Source: Streptosporangiaceae bacterium
GTDB lineage: Bacteria; Actinomycetota; Actinomycetes; Streptosporangiales; Streptosporangiaceae
Direction: 5' to 3'
Assembly (NCBI GenBank): GCA_030039095.1
Contig: JASHQP010000519.1
Coordinates: forward strand, 1 to 10,149
DNA length: 10,149 nt
The notes under the pieces: model-generated
Told to the model about the DNA's origin: nothing
Database searches by the model: none
Seen by the model: the letters and a program-made list of their open reading frames with translations, nothing else
Translations under genes and position numbers: made by a program
Shown here: positions 1 through 5,655 of the stretch, piece after piece
Layout: each line of letters begins with the position of its first letter
Position numbering within the stretch: position 1 is the stretch's first letter

Positions 1-836
1 AGCGCGCCGGCAAACGCCGTGCAGGAGGGGTAGCGCGCGCCCGGCGTCTTCGCCAGCGCGGTCGCCATCACCTGGTCGACCGCTGGCGGGAGGTCGGAGC
101 GCAGCGCGTGCAGCGACGGCACGGGGGCGTTCACCTGGGCCCACATCACCGCCATGCCCTGGTCGCGCTGGAACGGCGGCTGCCCGGCGAGCATCTCGAA
201 CGTGGTGCAGGCCAGCGCGTAGAGGTCGGCGCGCCCGTCGAGCGGATGGCCCTCGATCTGCTCCGGCGCCATGTAGTCGAGCGTGCCCATGAACTGGCCG
301 GTCAGCGTCAGCGGAACCGACGAGACGCGCTGCTTGCTGAGCCCGAAGTCGGACAGGTAGAGGTGGTCGGGGTGATCCCGGCCGATGAGCATGTTGCCGG
401 GCTTGACGTCGCGGTGCACCAGGCCGCGTGCGTGCGCCGCGTCGAGCGCGGACGCGGCCTGGGTGATCAGCCGGACGACCCGGCCGGCGGGCAGCCGGGG
501 CTCGTTCTCGATGATCGTGCGCACGTCCCACCCGTCGACGTAGCGCATGGCGATGTACAGGGCCCCGTCGGCCTCGCCCGCGTCGAAGACCGGGACGATG
601 TTCGGGTGGTCGACGGCGGCGGCTGCGCGCATCTCCCTGAGGAACCGCTGCCGGTACCCGGCGTCGCTGGCGAGCTCGGGTGCCAGGATCTTCAGCGCCA
701 CGCGCCGGCTGAGCCGGGTGTCCGACGCGCGGTAGACGACCGCCATCCCGCCGCGCCCGATCTGCTCCTCGATCGTGTAGCCGGCTATCTGCGAGCCCGC
801 GGCGAGGCCGCCAGGAACCGTGGGTAGCTCGCTCAC
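1..836 (-). CDS. Serine/threonine protein kinase, PknB-type (3' end outside window)
   Basis: The minus-strand frame opens with GTG at 836-834 and runs without a stop to the window edge, giving 278 residues. It is a Hanks-type kinase catalytic domain: glycine loop GRGGMAVVY (residues 27-35), the ATP lysine in VALKIL (Lys49), the helix-C glutamate (Glu68), the catalytic loop HRDVKPGN (141-148, Asp143), DFG (163-165) and the APE motif (190-192). All key catalytic residues are present, so it should be active. Such kinases usually sit at the membrane and phosphorylate Ser/Thr on targets controlling cell wall, division or metabolism. Any C-terminal transmembrane, PASTA or other sensor domain lies outside the window, so the specific role cannot be told. 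A GGGGAA stretch precedes the GTG, and a promoter-like element lies about 110 bases upstream. The next gene upstream, a DUF397 protein, is divergent. Confidence 0.95.
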   Translation of the reverse strand, partial: MSELPTVPGGLAAGSQIAGYTIEEQIGRGGMAVVYRASDTRLSRRVALKILAPELASDAGYRQRFLREMRAAAAVDHPNIVPVFDAGEADGALYIAMRYVDGWDVRTIIENEPRLPAGRVVRLITQAASALDAAHARGLVHRDVKPGNMLIGRDHPDHLYLSDFGLSKQRVSSVPLTLTGQFMGTLDYMAPEQIEGHPLDGRADLYALACTTFEMLAGQPPFQRDQGMAVMWAQVNAPVPSLHALRSDLPPAVDQVMATALAKTPGARYPSCTAFAGA

Positions 837-948
837 TGTGTTCCCCGCTCGGTTGCCGCGCGCCCGGAGGCGCTGCCCGTCCTTGCCTGCCCGTCGCCCC
901 CGCTGCGCGTTCCCCCATCCGGGCAGCACGGTGCCCGGGGACGAAATT

Positions 949-976
949 AGTATCCGTACCAGAGGGTGGGTGTCAA
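949..976 (-). promoter_or_regulatory. Putative promoter of the kinase gene
   Basis: On the minus strand there is an exact TTGACA (-35, plus coordinates 971-976), a 16-base spacer, then GATACT (-10, 949-954). This lies in the only AT-rich island between the two divergent genes. It would start transcription near 942 and leave a leader of about 105 bases before the kinase GTG. The fit to a housekeeping sigma promoter is good at -35 and moderate at -10. It is a prediction from sequence only. Confidence 0.5.
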
Positions 977-1001
977 CCCGGACAAGCGAGGCGAACACGA
1001 C

Positions 1002-1220
1002 ATGGACCTGACCGGTGCTGTGTGGCGCAGGCCCTCCCATGACGGCGGGGAGGACGGCTCCTGCATCGAGGTGGCCGTCGTCGCCGGCTCCAAGGAAGGC
1101 AGCGACCACGTGATCGCGATGCGGGACGGGAGCAACCCCGACGGGCCTGCGCTGATCTTCACCCCGGACGAGTGGCGCGCGTTCACCGCTGGCGTGATGG
1201 ACGGCGAGTTCGACGTGTGA
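1002..1220 (+). CDS. DUF397 domain-containing small protein
   Basis: 72 residues from ATG 1002. The start at 1002 is preferred over an in-frame ATG at 966 because it gives the usual DUF397 N-terminus (short lead, then VWRRPSHDGG) and has an AAGCGAGG stretch about 11 bases upstream. DUF397 hallmarks are visible: W(R)R/PS near residue 7, a GSCIEVAV strand, VIAMRDGSNPDGPAL, and the terminal FTPDEWRAFTAGVMDGEFD. DUF397 proteins are small, soluble and actinomycete-specific. They are usually encoded beside an XRE-family helix-turn-helix regulator with which they are thought to work (WhiJ-like systems in Streptomyces development). No such regulator is visible in this window, so this copy is an orphan. 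Its neighbours are the divergent kinase and a small minus-strand gene. The molecular function of the family is not established. Confidence 0.9.
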   Translation: MDLTGAVWRRPSHDGGEDGSCIEVAVVAGSKEGSDHVIAMRDGSNPDGPALIFTPDEWRAFTAGVMDGEFDV

Positions 1221-1375
1221 CGAGGGCGCCCGGGCACCGCGCCGCCCGCCGTGCCGTTTCCCTCCGTAAGTCAACAATTTGCACTGTCGCCCCTGCCGTA
1301 ACTCGCTACTCTTGCAATCGCCCGCTCACTCGGGCCGCTGGCTGCCTGTGACCGCAATCTTGGGTGGCAAAGCGA

Positions 1376-1404
1376 AGAGGCCGGCCCCCGCGGGACCGGC
1401 CTCT
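1376..1404 (-). terminator. Hairpin terminator, shared or for the 77-residue gene
   Basis: Perfect 9-bp stem AGAGGCCGG / CCGGCCTCT (1376-1384 with 1396-1404) around an 11-base loop. On the minus strand it lies 35 bases after the stop of the 1440-1673 gene and is followed by a short T-containing stretch (TCGCTTTG). On the plus strand it lies about 155 bases past the DUF397 stop, so it may end transcription from both sides. There is no long U-tract, as is common in high-GC actinomycetes. Between 1221 and 1375 I see no gene. Confidence 0.6.
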
Positions 1405-1439
1405 GCCCTTGTGTGCGTGCCCTTCGGCGCCCACCCGCG

Positions 1440-1673
1440 CTATGCGGACAGGCGGTCGAGCATCCCGGCGACGAAGATCTTGGAGGCGGGATCGCACTCC
1501 TCGTACGCCGTGCCGGCGGTCACCGCCCGCATCGCGGTGAGGTGCGGGGCCAGTATCGCGGCCAGTTGCAGCGCCGTCTCGGGCGTCATCGGCGGTAAGG
1601 CGCTGGCGGCCCTCAGGTTCGCGGCGTCGTTTGCCTGCGATGCGGTCTCTGCCTGATCACGTGCGGAAGTCAT
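1440..1673 (-). CDS. Small hypothetical protein (77 aa) with a TTA codon
   Basis: ATG at 1673-1671, stop TAG at 1442-1440. A GGGGG stretch about 6 bases upstream of the ATG could serve as ribosome-binding site. The protein has a polar, Ala/Gln/Asn-rich first 25 residues. A probably helical core follows (TPETALQLAAILAPHLTAMR, residues 30-49), then a tail with one cysteine (YEECDPASKIFVAGMLDRL). It has no signal peptide or membrane segment. I do not recognise the family. Leu26 is encoded by TTA, very rare in high-GC actinomycetes; in Streptomyces such codons make translation depend on the bldA tRNA. It is flanked by the DUF397 gene (convergent) and followed by a good hairpin terminator, which supports a real transcription unit. 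G/C-biased third positions also favour coding. The function is unknown. Confidence 0.6.
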   Translation of the reverse strand: MTSARDQAETASQANDAANLRAASALPPMTPETALQLAAILAPHLTAMRAVTAGTAYEECDPASKIFVAGMLDRLSA

Positions 1674-1739
1674 GACGAGCCCCCGGTGTCCGGGCCAGCA
1701 TTCAGTCCATCCAGTCCCCTGCTGGCAGCGTTACTTAAT

Positions 1740-1755
1740 GTGATCAGTCAATCAC
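1740..1755. promoter_or_regulatory. Inverted repeat GTGAT-n6-ATCAC, possible operator
   Basis: A 5-bp inverted repeat, GTGAT at 1740-1744 and ATCAC at 1751-1755, with a 6-base spacer. It lies in a locally AT-rich patch about 67 bases upstream of the 77-residue gene (minus) and 160 bases upstream of the reductase (plus). The 16-bp size suits a dimeric regulator of the helix-turn-helix type, but arms this short can occur by chance and no regulator gene adjoins it. Confidence 0.25.
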
Positions 1756-1872
1756 GGGTAGACGCCTTTCTTCAGGTGAATCGGCCAAGGCGGTGACGCT
1801 CTGTATTGGCATGCGTGCTTTGCGGCCCGGCGCGGTCAGCGTGCCCTCCCGAACGGCGGCTCGCGATCTCGC

Positions 1873-1907
1873 TAGATTGGGCTTCGTCGGCGGGACGGGG
1901 GAGGAGG
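1873..1907 (+). promoter_or_regulatory. Putative -10 element and strong ribosome-binding site for the reductase gene
   Basis: TAGATT at 1873-1878 resembles the actinomycete -10 consensus and lies about 40 bases before the ATG. I see no convincing -35. GAGGAGG at 1901-1907, nine bases before ATG 1917, is a strong ribosome-binding site. It is the main reason for choosing this start over an in-frame ATG at 1806. Confidence 0.4.
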
Positions 1908-1916
1908 CGGGGGAGC

Positions 1917-2855
1917 ATGGCGATCCTCGTTGTCGGGGCGGGCGCCACCGGCGGCTTTTTCGGGGCACGGCTGGCGCAGGCCGGCCGGGACGTCACGTTC
2001 CTGGTCCGCCCGCACCGCGCCGAGCAGCTGCGCAAGCGCGGGCTGCGGATCGTGGGCCCGGGTGCGGGAGCCGGCGCCGGGCAGCCGGTGTGGCCTGACG
2101 TGGTCACGGCCGGCGACCTGACCGCGCACGCGGAGATCGTGCTGCTGTCGGTCAAGGCGGTCGCGCTGGAGGCGGCCATCGCGGACGTCGCGCCGGCCGT
2201 CGGGCCGCGGACCACGGTGGTGCCGTTCCTGAACGGAATGGCTCACCTGCCGGTGCTCAGCAAGCGGTTCGGCGAGCAGGCCGTGCTCGGCGGGGTGGTC
2301 GTGGTTGCCGTCCAGCTCAACGACGACGGCGACGTGGTCCAGTTCAGCCCGTCTGCGAGCATGACGATCGGCGCGCAGGACGGCGCCCGCACCGCGCGGG
2401 TGCAGGACGCCTGCGACCAGCTCTCCGGGGCCGGGTTCGACGCCAGCATCAGCGACGAGATCATCGCGCGGATGTGGCAGAAGTGGGCGTTCATCGCGAC
2501 GATCGGCGCGATGACCAGCCTGATGCGCGGCACCGTCGGCGACATCGTGGCCGTTCCCGGCGGGCGTGACCTGGGCCCGGCCATCCTGGCCGAGGCGAGC
2601 GCGGTCGCGGCCGCCGCGGGATACCCGGTTCCCGGCGATGCGCTCGCCAGCACGACGAAGATCGTCACCCAGGCCGGGTCGCGGGTCAACGCGTCGCTGT
2701 CGCGCGACGTGGCCGAGGGGCGGCCCACCGAGGTCGAGCAGGTCCTGGCCGACCTGGCCCGCCGTGGCGCCGACCACGGGCTCGAGACCCCGCTGCTCGA
2801 CCTGGCCACGATGCAGCTGCGCGTCTACAACAACAGCCTGCATACGTCGCCCTGA
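1917..2855 (+). CDS. Ketopantoate reductase (ApbA/PanE) family protein
   Basis: 312 residues from ATG 1917. The N-terminal Rossmann fold begins at once with ILVVGAGATGGFFGARLA (nucleotide-binding Gly7, Gly9, Gly12), and the LLSVKA strand follows at 76-81. The LNGM loop is at 105-108 and the WQKWAF segment at 187-192. Lys189 matches the catalytic lysine of the family, and Glu272 in SRDVAEGRPTEVE matches the substrate-binding glutamate. Length is typical (about 300). Family members reduce 2-dehydropantoate to pantoate with NADPH in the cytoplasm, a step in coenzyme A synthesis. Actinomycetes often carry several ApbA-fold paralogues, and the context (no panB or panC nearby) does not show that this is the biosynthetic enzyme, so no gene symbol is given. 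It appears to be a single-gene unit, convergent with the acyl-CoA synthetase remnant 35 bases downstream. Confidence 0.9.
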   Translation: MAILVVGAGATGGFFGARLAQAGRDVTFLVRPHRAEQLRKRGLRIVGPGAGAGAGQPVWPDVVTAGDLTAHAEIVLLSVKAVALEAAIADVAPAVGPRTTVVPFLNGMAHLPVLSKRFGEQAVLGGVVVVAVQLNDDGDVVQFSPSASMTIGAQDGARTARVQDACDQLSGAGFDASISDEIIARMWQKWAFIATIGAMTSLMRGTVGDIVAVPGGRDLGPAILAEASAVAAAAGYPVPGDALASTTKIVTQAGSRVNASLSRDVAEGRPTEVEQVLADLARRGADHGLETPLLDLATMQLRVYNNSLHTSP

Positions 2856-2890
2856 GCCGAGCCTGGGCTGGCCGGGCGGCGGAACCGATC

Positions 2891-3079
2891 TCAGGTCGTG
2901 GCGGAATCGCGGAGCACCCGGCGCAGGATCTTGCCCGCGGCCGACTTGGGGATCTCGTCGATCACCTCGAGCCGCCGGATCTGCTTGTAGTGCGCCACCT
3001 CGGCCGCCAGCACGATGGGCGGCGCCACGAACGACCGGGTGATCCCGTAGTCCTGGTGGGCGCGCAGGAACTGCCTCAT
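2891..3079 (-). pseudogene. Acyl-CoA synthetase / 4-coumarate-CoA ligase remnant with internal deletion
   Basis: The minus-strand frame (62 residues from ATG 3079) joins two segments of an ANL-superfamily acyl-CoA ligase. Residues 2-25 (QFLRAHQDYG, then ITRSFVAPPIVLA) match the stretch in the large domain that in 4-coumarate-CoA ligases normally continues AKHP..., well before the adenylate-binding core. Residues 26-59 (EVAHYKQIRRLEVIDEIPKS, then AAGKILRRVLRD) are the extreme C-terminus, with the catalytic lysine of PKSxxGK at residue 50. About half of a normal roughly 520-residue enzyme is missing between them, and everything N-terminal is also missing. The junction is in frame. With no AMP-binding core the product cannot be an active ligase. 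It lies directly downstream of glnA on the same strand and convergent with the reductase. The family is clear from the motifs; the exact substrate of the ancestor is not. Confidence 0.8.
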
Positions 3080-3083
3080 TGCC

Positions 3084-3099
3084 GGCCCGGTACCGGGCC
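3084..3099. repeat. 16-bp perfect palindrome
   Basis: GGCCCGGTACCGGGCC reads the same on both strands. It lies 5 bases upstream of the first codon of the acyl-CoA synthetase remnant, at or near the point where similarity to that family begins. It could form a hairpin in the glnA read-through transcript, mark the breakpoint of the deletion, or be chance in GC-rich DNA. Confidence 0.5.
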
Positions 3100-3110
3100 C
3101 GCGCAAGAGC

Positions 3111-3132
3111 GGCCGCCTGAGCCCTGGCGGCC
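3111..3132 (-). terminator. Hairpin downstream of glnA
   Basis: A 7-bp stem, GGCCGCC (3111-3117) pairing with GGCGGCC (3126-3132), around an 8-base loop. It begins 22 bases past the glnA stop on the minus strand. A short T-containing stretch (GCTCTTG) follows. It is the best candidate for the glnA terminator; there is no proper U-tract. Confidence 0.4.
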
Positions 3133-3153
3133 CCGTCTGGCTACGCGCCCTCG

Positions 3154-4578
3154 CTACGCGTCGAAGTAGAGCTCGAACTCGTGCGGGTGCGGGCGCAGCC
3201 GGATCGGGTCGATCTCGTTGGACCGCTTGTAGTCCAGCCAGGTCTCGATCAGGTCCTGGGTGAAGACGCCGCCCTCGAGCAGGAAGTCGTGGTCGGCCTC
3301 CAGCGTGTCGAGCACGGTGTCCAGCGACCCGGGCACCTGCGGAATCGACTGGGCCTCGTCCGGTGGCAGCTCGTACAGGTCCTTGTCCACCGGCTCCGGC
3401 GGCTCGATCTTGTTCTTGATCCCGTCCAGGCCGGCCAGCAGCATGGCCGCGAACGCCAGGTACGGGTTGCAGGACGGGTCCGGGACCCGGAACTCGAGCC
3501 GCTTGGCCTTCGGGCTGGGGCCGGTGATCGGGATCCGCACGCACGCCGACCGGTTGCGCTGCGAGTACACAAGGTTGACCGGCGCCTCGAAGCCGGGGAC
3601 CAGCCGGTGGTAGGAGTTCACGGTCGGGTTGGTGAACGCCAGCAGCGACGGGGCGTGCTTGAGCAGCCCGCCGACGTAGTAGCGGCCGATGTCCGACAGG
3701 CCGGCGTAGCCGACCTCGTCGTAGAACAGCGGCGCGCCGTCCTTCCACAGGCTCTGGTGGCAGTGCATGCCGGAGCCGTTGTCGCCGAACAGCGGCTTCG
3801 GCATGAACGTCACGGTCTTGCCCGCAGCCCTGGCCACGCTCTTCACCACGTACTTGTAGAGCATGACCTTGTCGGCGGAGTGCAGCAGGCTGTCGAACTT
3901 GACGTCGATCTCGGCCTGGCCCGCGGTGCCCACCTCGTGGTGCTGCATCTCCACGGTGATGCCGCACGCGATCAGCGCCTTGACCATCTCCGAGCGCAGG
4001 TCGGTGTAGTGGTCGGTCGGCGGCACCGGGAAGTACCCGCCCTTGTAGGGCGGCTTGTAGGCCAGGTTGCCGCCCGGCTCGTCGCGGCCGGTGTTCCAGG
4101 CGCCCTCGACCGAGTCGAGGAAGTAGTAGCCGGCGTTCGGGCTGGTCTCGAAGCGGGCCGAGTCGAAGATGTAGAACTCGGCCTCGGGCCCGAAGAACGC
4201 GGTGTCACCGATGCCGCTGCCGCGCAGGTAGTCCTCGGCCTTGCGGGCGATGTTGCGCGGGTCGCGGGTGTACGGCTCGCCGGTGAGCGGATCGTGCACG
4301 AAGAACGTGAGGTTGAGCGTCTTGTGCCTGCGGAACGGGTCGACGACGGCGGTGGTCGCGTCTGGCAGCAGCAGCATGTCCGATTCGTGAATCTGCTGGA
4401 AGCCTCGGATCGACGAGCCGTCGAACATCAGGCCGTCGCTGAAGACCCCTTCGCCGAAGGATTCAGCGGGGACGGTGAAGTGCTGAACCGTGCCCGGAAG
4501 GTCGCAAAACCGGACATCGACGAATTCCACCCCCTCGTCCTCGATGAACCGCAATACCTCATCGCCGCTGGTGAACAT
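3154..4578 (-). CDS. glnA: Glutamine synthetase type I
   Basis: 474 residues, the normal length for GS-I. It joins ammonia to glutamate using ATP and is the central step of nitrogen assimilation, acting as a cytoplasmic dodecamer. The N-terminal beta-grasp domain holds FDGSSIRGF (52-60). The catalytic domain holds GPEAEF (130-135; metal ligands Glu132, Glu134), [13 protein letters not shown] (213-225; Glu215, Glu223), [16 protein letters not shown] (261-276; His272), [19 protein letters not shown] (317-335; Glu331) and [18 protein letters not shown] (362-379; Glu362). DLYELPPDE contains Tyr402, matching the adenylylation tyrosine, so control by GlnE-type adenylylation is expected and this is the beta subtype (GlnA1). 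ATG 4578 has AAGGGAG four bases upstream. A four-site GlnR-like box lies 73 bases before the start. All key residues are present. Confidence 0.98.
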   Translation of the reverse strand: MFTSGDEVLRFIEDEGVEFVDVRFCDLPGTVQHFTVPAESFGEGVFSDGLMFDGSSIRGFQQIHESDMLLLPDATTAVVDPFRRHKTLNLTFFVHDPLTGEPYTRDPRNIARKAEDYLRGSGIGDTAFFGPEAEFYIFDSARFETSPNAGYYFLDSVEGAWNTGRDEPGGNLAYKPPYKGGYFPVPPTDHYTDLRSEMVKALIACGITVEMQHHEVGTAGQAEIDVKFDSLLHSADKVMLYKYVVKSVARAAGKTVTFMPKPLFGDNGSGMHCHQSLWKDGAPLFYDEVGYAGLSDIGRYYVGGLLKHAPSLLAFTNPTVNSYHRLVPGFEAPVNLVYSQRNRSACVRIPITGPSPKAKRLEFRVPDPSCNPYLAFAAMLLAGLDGIKNKIEPPEPVDKDLYELPPDEAQSIPQVPGSLDTVLDTLEADHDFLLEGGVFTQDLIETWLDYKRSNEIDPIRLRPHPHEFELYFDA

Positions 4579-4651
4579 CGCTCTCCCTTGGCCGCTGACA
4601 GGCTGAAAGCACGCCCGCGTCCGGGCGCTGCTGTGACGTTAGGCGCTCGCG

Positions 4652-4689
4652 ATTTCCGAGCCGTATCCCCCGTGTTTCGCCCATGTTAC
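4652..4689 (-). promoter_or_regulatory. GlnR-type operator upstream of glnA
   Basis: Read on the minus strand, the sequence is GTAAC-n6-GAAAC-n6-GATAC-n6-GAAAT (plus coordinates 4685-4689, 4674-4678, 4663-4667, 4652-4656), with every spacer exactly 6 bases. The published actinomycete GlnR box is alternating a-sites (gTnAC) and b-sites (GaAAC) spaced by 6. The first pair matches perfectly; the second pair has one mismatch per half-site. GlnR activates glnA under nitrogen limitation in Streptomyces. A possible -10 (TAACGT, 4636-4641) lies 10 bases further downstream, so a bound regulator would sit over the -35 region, a normal activator position. Confidence 0.75.
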
Positions 4690-4763
4690 GGGCTGGGGAA
4701 GGCCTGCGGAAACACAGCAAGCACGATCAGGCCAGGGCGCGCAGCCTCGGCGAGGATGGATCC

Positions 4764-4962
4764 ATGGGTGACGCCGGCCGGCTCCGCTGGATCCTCGGCC
4801 TGGTCGAGGAAAGCCTGGACCAGCCCGGGCTGACCGGCGATCGGCGCGCTGGAGAGCGCGGGCGTCGCCGATCTCGGCTCCGGCGACCCGATGCACTTCG
4901 TCGGCGGCTCCGGCGCGGATGCGTCGCAGATCAAGCGCCGGCACGGGCCGCAGGGCGGCTAA
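4764..4962 (+). pseudogene. Short frame-disrupted remnant, possibly of a regulator gene
   Basis: A coding-like start at ATG 4764 (GAGGA eight bases upstream) reads MGDAGRLRWILGLVEESLDQ and on to PGLTGD near 4841, then becomes arginine-rich and implausible. From about 4840 a different plus-strand frame reads ALESAGVADLGSGDPMHFVG and on to RRHGPQGG, ending at TAA 4960-4962. Both pieces have coding-like composition but lie in different frames, and together they are only about 65 residues. The N-terminal piece recalls the first helix of some actinobacterial AraC-type helix-turn-helix proteins, in which TGD is followed by the DNA-binding helices. Those helices are absent here. The reading is a gene that lost its middle and changed frame at the junction. 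The family assignment is from memory and weak. It is divergent from glnA, with the GlnR-type box in between. Confidence 0.4.
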
Positions 4963-4984
4963 GCCGGTAACGCCGGGCGGGCGG

Positions 4985-4999
4985 TACCTTGGGTGCGTG
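4985..4999 (+). promoter_or_regulatory. -10 element for a leaderless RDD-gene transcript
   Basis: TACCTT (4985-4990) fits the actinobacterial TAnnnT -10 motif and is followed by exactly 6 bases and then GTG (4997-4999). Transcription would begin at or next to the start codon. There is no ribosome-binding site before this GTG, which agrees with a leaderless mRNA. No clear -35 is seen. Confidence 0.45.
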
Positions 5000-5575
5000 G
5001 CGGAGCGACAGGTGGCGGGGAAGCCAGCGGCAGGCAAGACGGCCGGCGGCAAGCCCGCCGGCGGCAAGCCCGCCGGTGCCAAGACAGCCGGTGCCAAGAC
5101 AGCCGGTGCCAAGACAGCCGGCGGCGAGCCTCGCGGCGGCAAGCAGGCGCAGGCGCAGGACCGGCCGGCCGGGGTCGTGAGCGAGTACCCGGGCCAGCGG
5201 TTCGGGCTGCCACGGTCCGGCCCGAGGTCCGTGGCCGGGGTGGCCAGGCGGCTGGGTTCGCTGATGATCGACTGGGTGATCGCCGCCCTGATAGCCCTGG
5301 CCGTGTATGGCGACAAGACCCAGGCCAGCGTGCAGTACCTGACCCTGGCGATCTTCGCGGCCGAGATCTGGCTGCTGACCGCGCTGACCGGCTTCACTGT
5401 GGGCAAGCGGCTGCTGGGCATGCGGGTGGCCAGGCTGGACGGCCAGCCGGTCGGCTTCTACCGCTCCTTCATCAGGACGATCTTGTTCCTGCTGGTGGTG
5501 CCGCCGCTGGTGCTCGACGCCGACCTGCGCGGGCTGCATGACAAGGCGGCCGGCACGATCGTGATCCGGATCTGA
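4997..5575 (+). CDS. RDD family membrane protein with pentapeptide-repeat N-terminal tail
   Basis: 192 residues from GTG 4997. An in-frame ATG at 4919 is possible but would run through the 3' half of the preceding remnant and give an unconvincing N-terminus. Residues 9-48 are eight pentapeptides of the type K(T/P)AG(G/A), highly basic and low in complexity. Residues 50-80 are a linker. The membrane domain follows: RRLGSLMIDWVIAALIALAV (84-103, first segment with the Arg...Asp signature of RDD), a second segment at about 115-135, TVGKRLLGMRVARLDG (134-149), a third segment at 158-174, and the conserved LHDKAAGTIVI (180-190). In M. tuberculosis the corresponding gene (Rv2219A) also lies between the DUF4191 gene and glnA1. 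The role of RDD proteins is largely unknown; transport or membrane-stress roles have been proposed for some. It is convergent with the DUF4191 gene. Confidence 0.88.
   Translation: MAERQVAGKPAAGKTAGGKPAGGKPAGAKTAGAKTAGAKTAGGEPRGGKQAQAQDRPAGVVSEYPGQRFGLPRSGPRSVAGVARRLGSLMIDWVIAALIALAVYGDKTQASVQYLTLAIFAAEIWLLTALTGFTVGKRLLGMRVARLDGQPVGFYRSFIRTILFLLVVPPLVLDADLRGLHDKAAGTIVIRI
5021..5140 (+). repeat. Eight 15-bp tandem repeats encoding K(T/P)AG(G/A)
   Basis: Eight in-frame 15-base units run from 5021 to 5140. Two consecutive units (5081-5095, 5096-5110) are identical, AAGACAGCCGGTGCC, and the neighbours differ at a few bases; the last unit is degenerate (GAGCCTCGCGGCGGC). Because the unit is a multiple of three, copy-number changes keep the reading frame and simply lengthen or shorten the basic tail of the RDD protein. 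Confidence 0.9.
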
Positions 5576-5595
5576 GCCGGGAGGCTGCGCGGGTT

Positions 5596-5655
5596 CGGGC
5601 TCTGCGGAACCGGGCTCAGCTGATCCGGGCTCAGCTGATCCGGGCTCAGCGGAAC
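5596..5655. repeat. Four 15-bp tandem repeats at the end of the DUF4191 gene
   Basis: Units at 5596-5610, 5611-5625, 5626-5640 and 5641-5655 all begin CGGGCTC (5596: CGGGCTCTGCGGAAC). The two inner units are identical (CGGGCTCAGCTGATC). The two outer ones end GCGGAAC. The last unit covers the stop and final codon of the DUF4191 gene on the minus strand, so the array extends from that gene's 3' end into the gap between it and the convergent RDD gene. Each inner unit carries the 8-bp palindrome TCAGCTGA. No conventional terminator is seen in this gap. Confidence 0.85.

Noticed and set aside
108..827. 239-residue plus-strand open frame
   Set aside because: Antisense to the kinase catalytic domain; His/Arg/Val-rich with no family resemblance.
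1872..2843. 323-residue minus-strand open frame
   Set aside because: Antisense to the ketopantoate-reductase-family gene, which has all expected motifs and a strong ribosome-binding site.
1740..3099. Inverted repeat at 1740-1755 or palindrome at 3084-3099 as mobile-element ends or attachment sites
   Set aside because: No transposase or integrase, no target-site duplication and no matching second copy were seen in the window.
3181..4833. 550-residue plus-strand open frame
   Set aside because: It lies almost entirely antisense to glnA, whose motifs are unmistakable; the product is Val/Arg/Gly/His-rich, typical of a mirror frame in GC-rich DNA.
4639..5421. 260-residue minus-strand open frame across the glnA-RDD gap
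   Set aside because: It runs antisense to the RDD gene and through the GlnR-type box; its repeated Pro/Leu/Ala stretch is just the complement of the 15-bp repeats.
5021..5655. CRISPR-like direct repeats
   Set aside because: Both arrays are back-to-back 15-bp units with no spacers; one is coding and the other covers a gene end.
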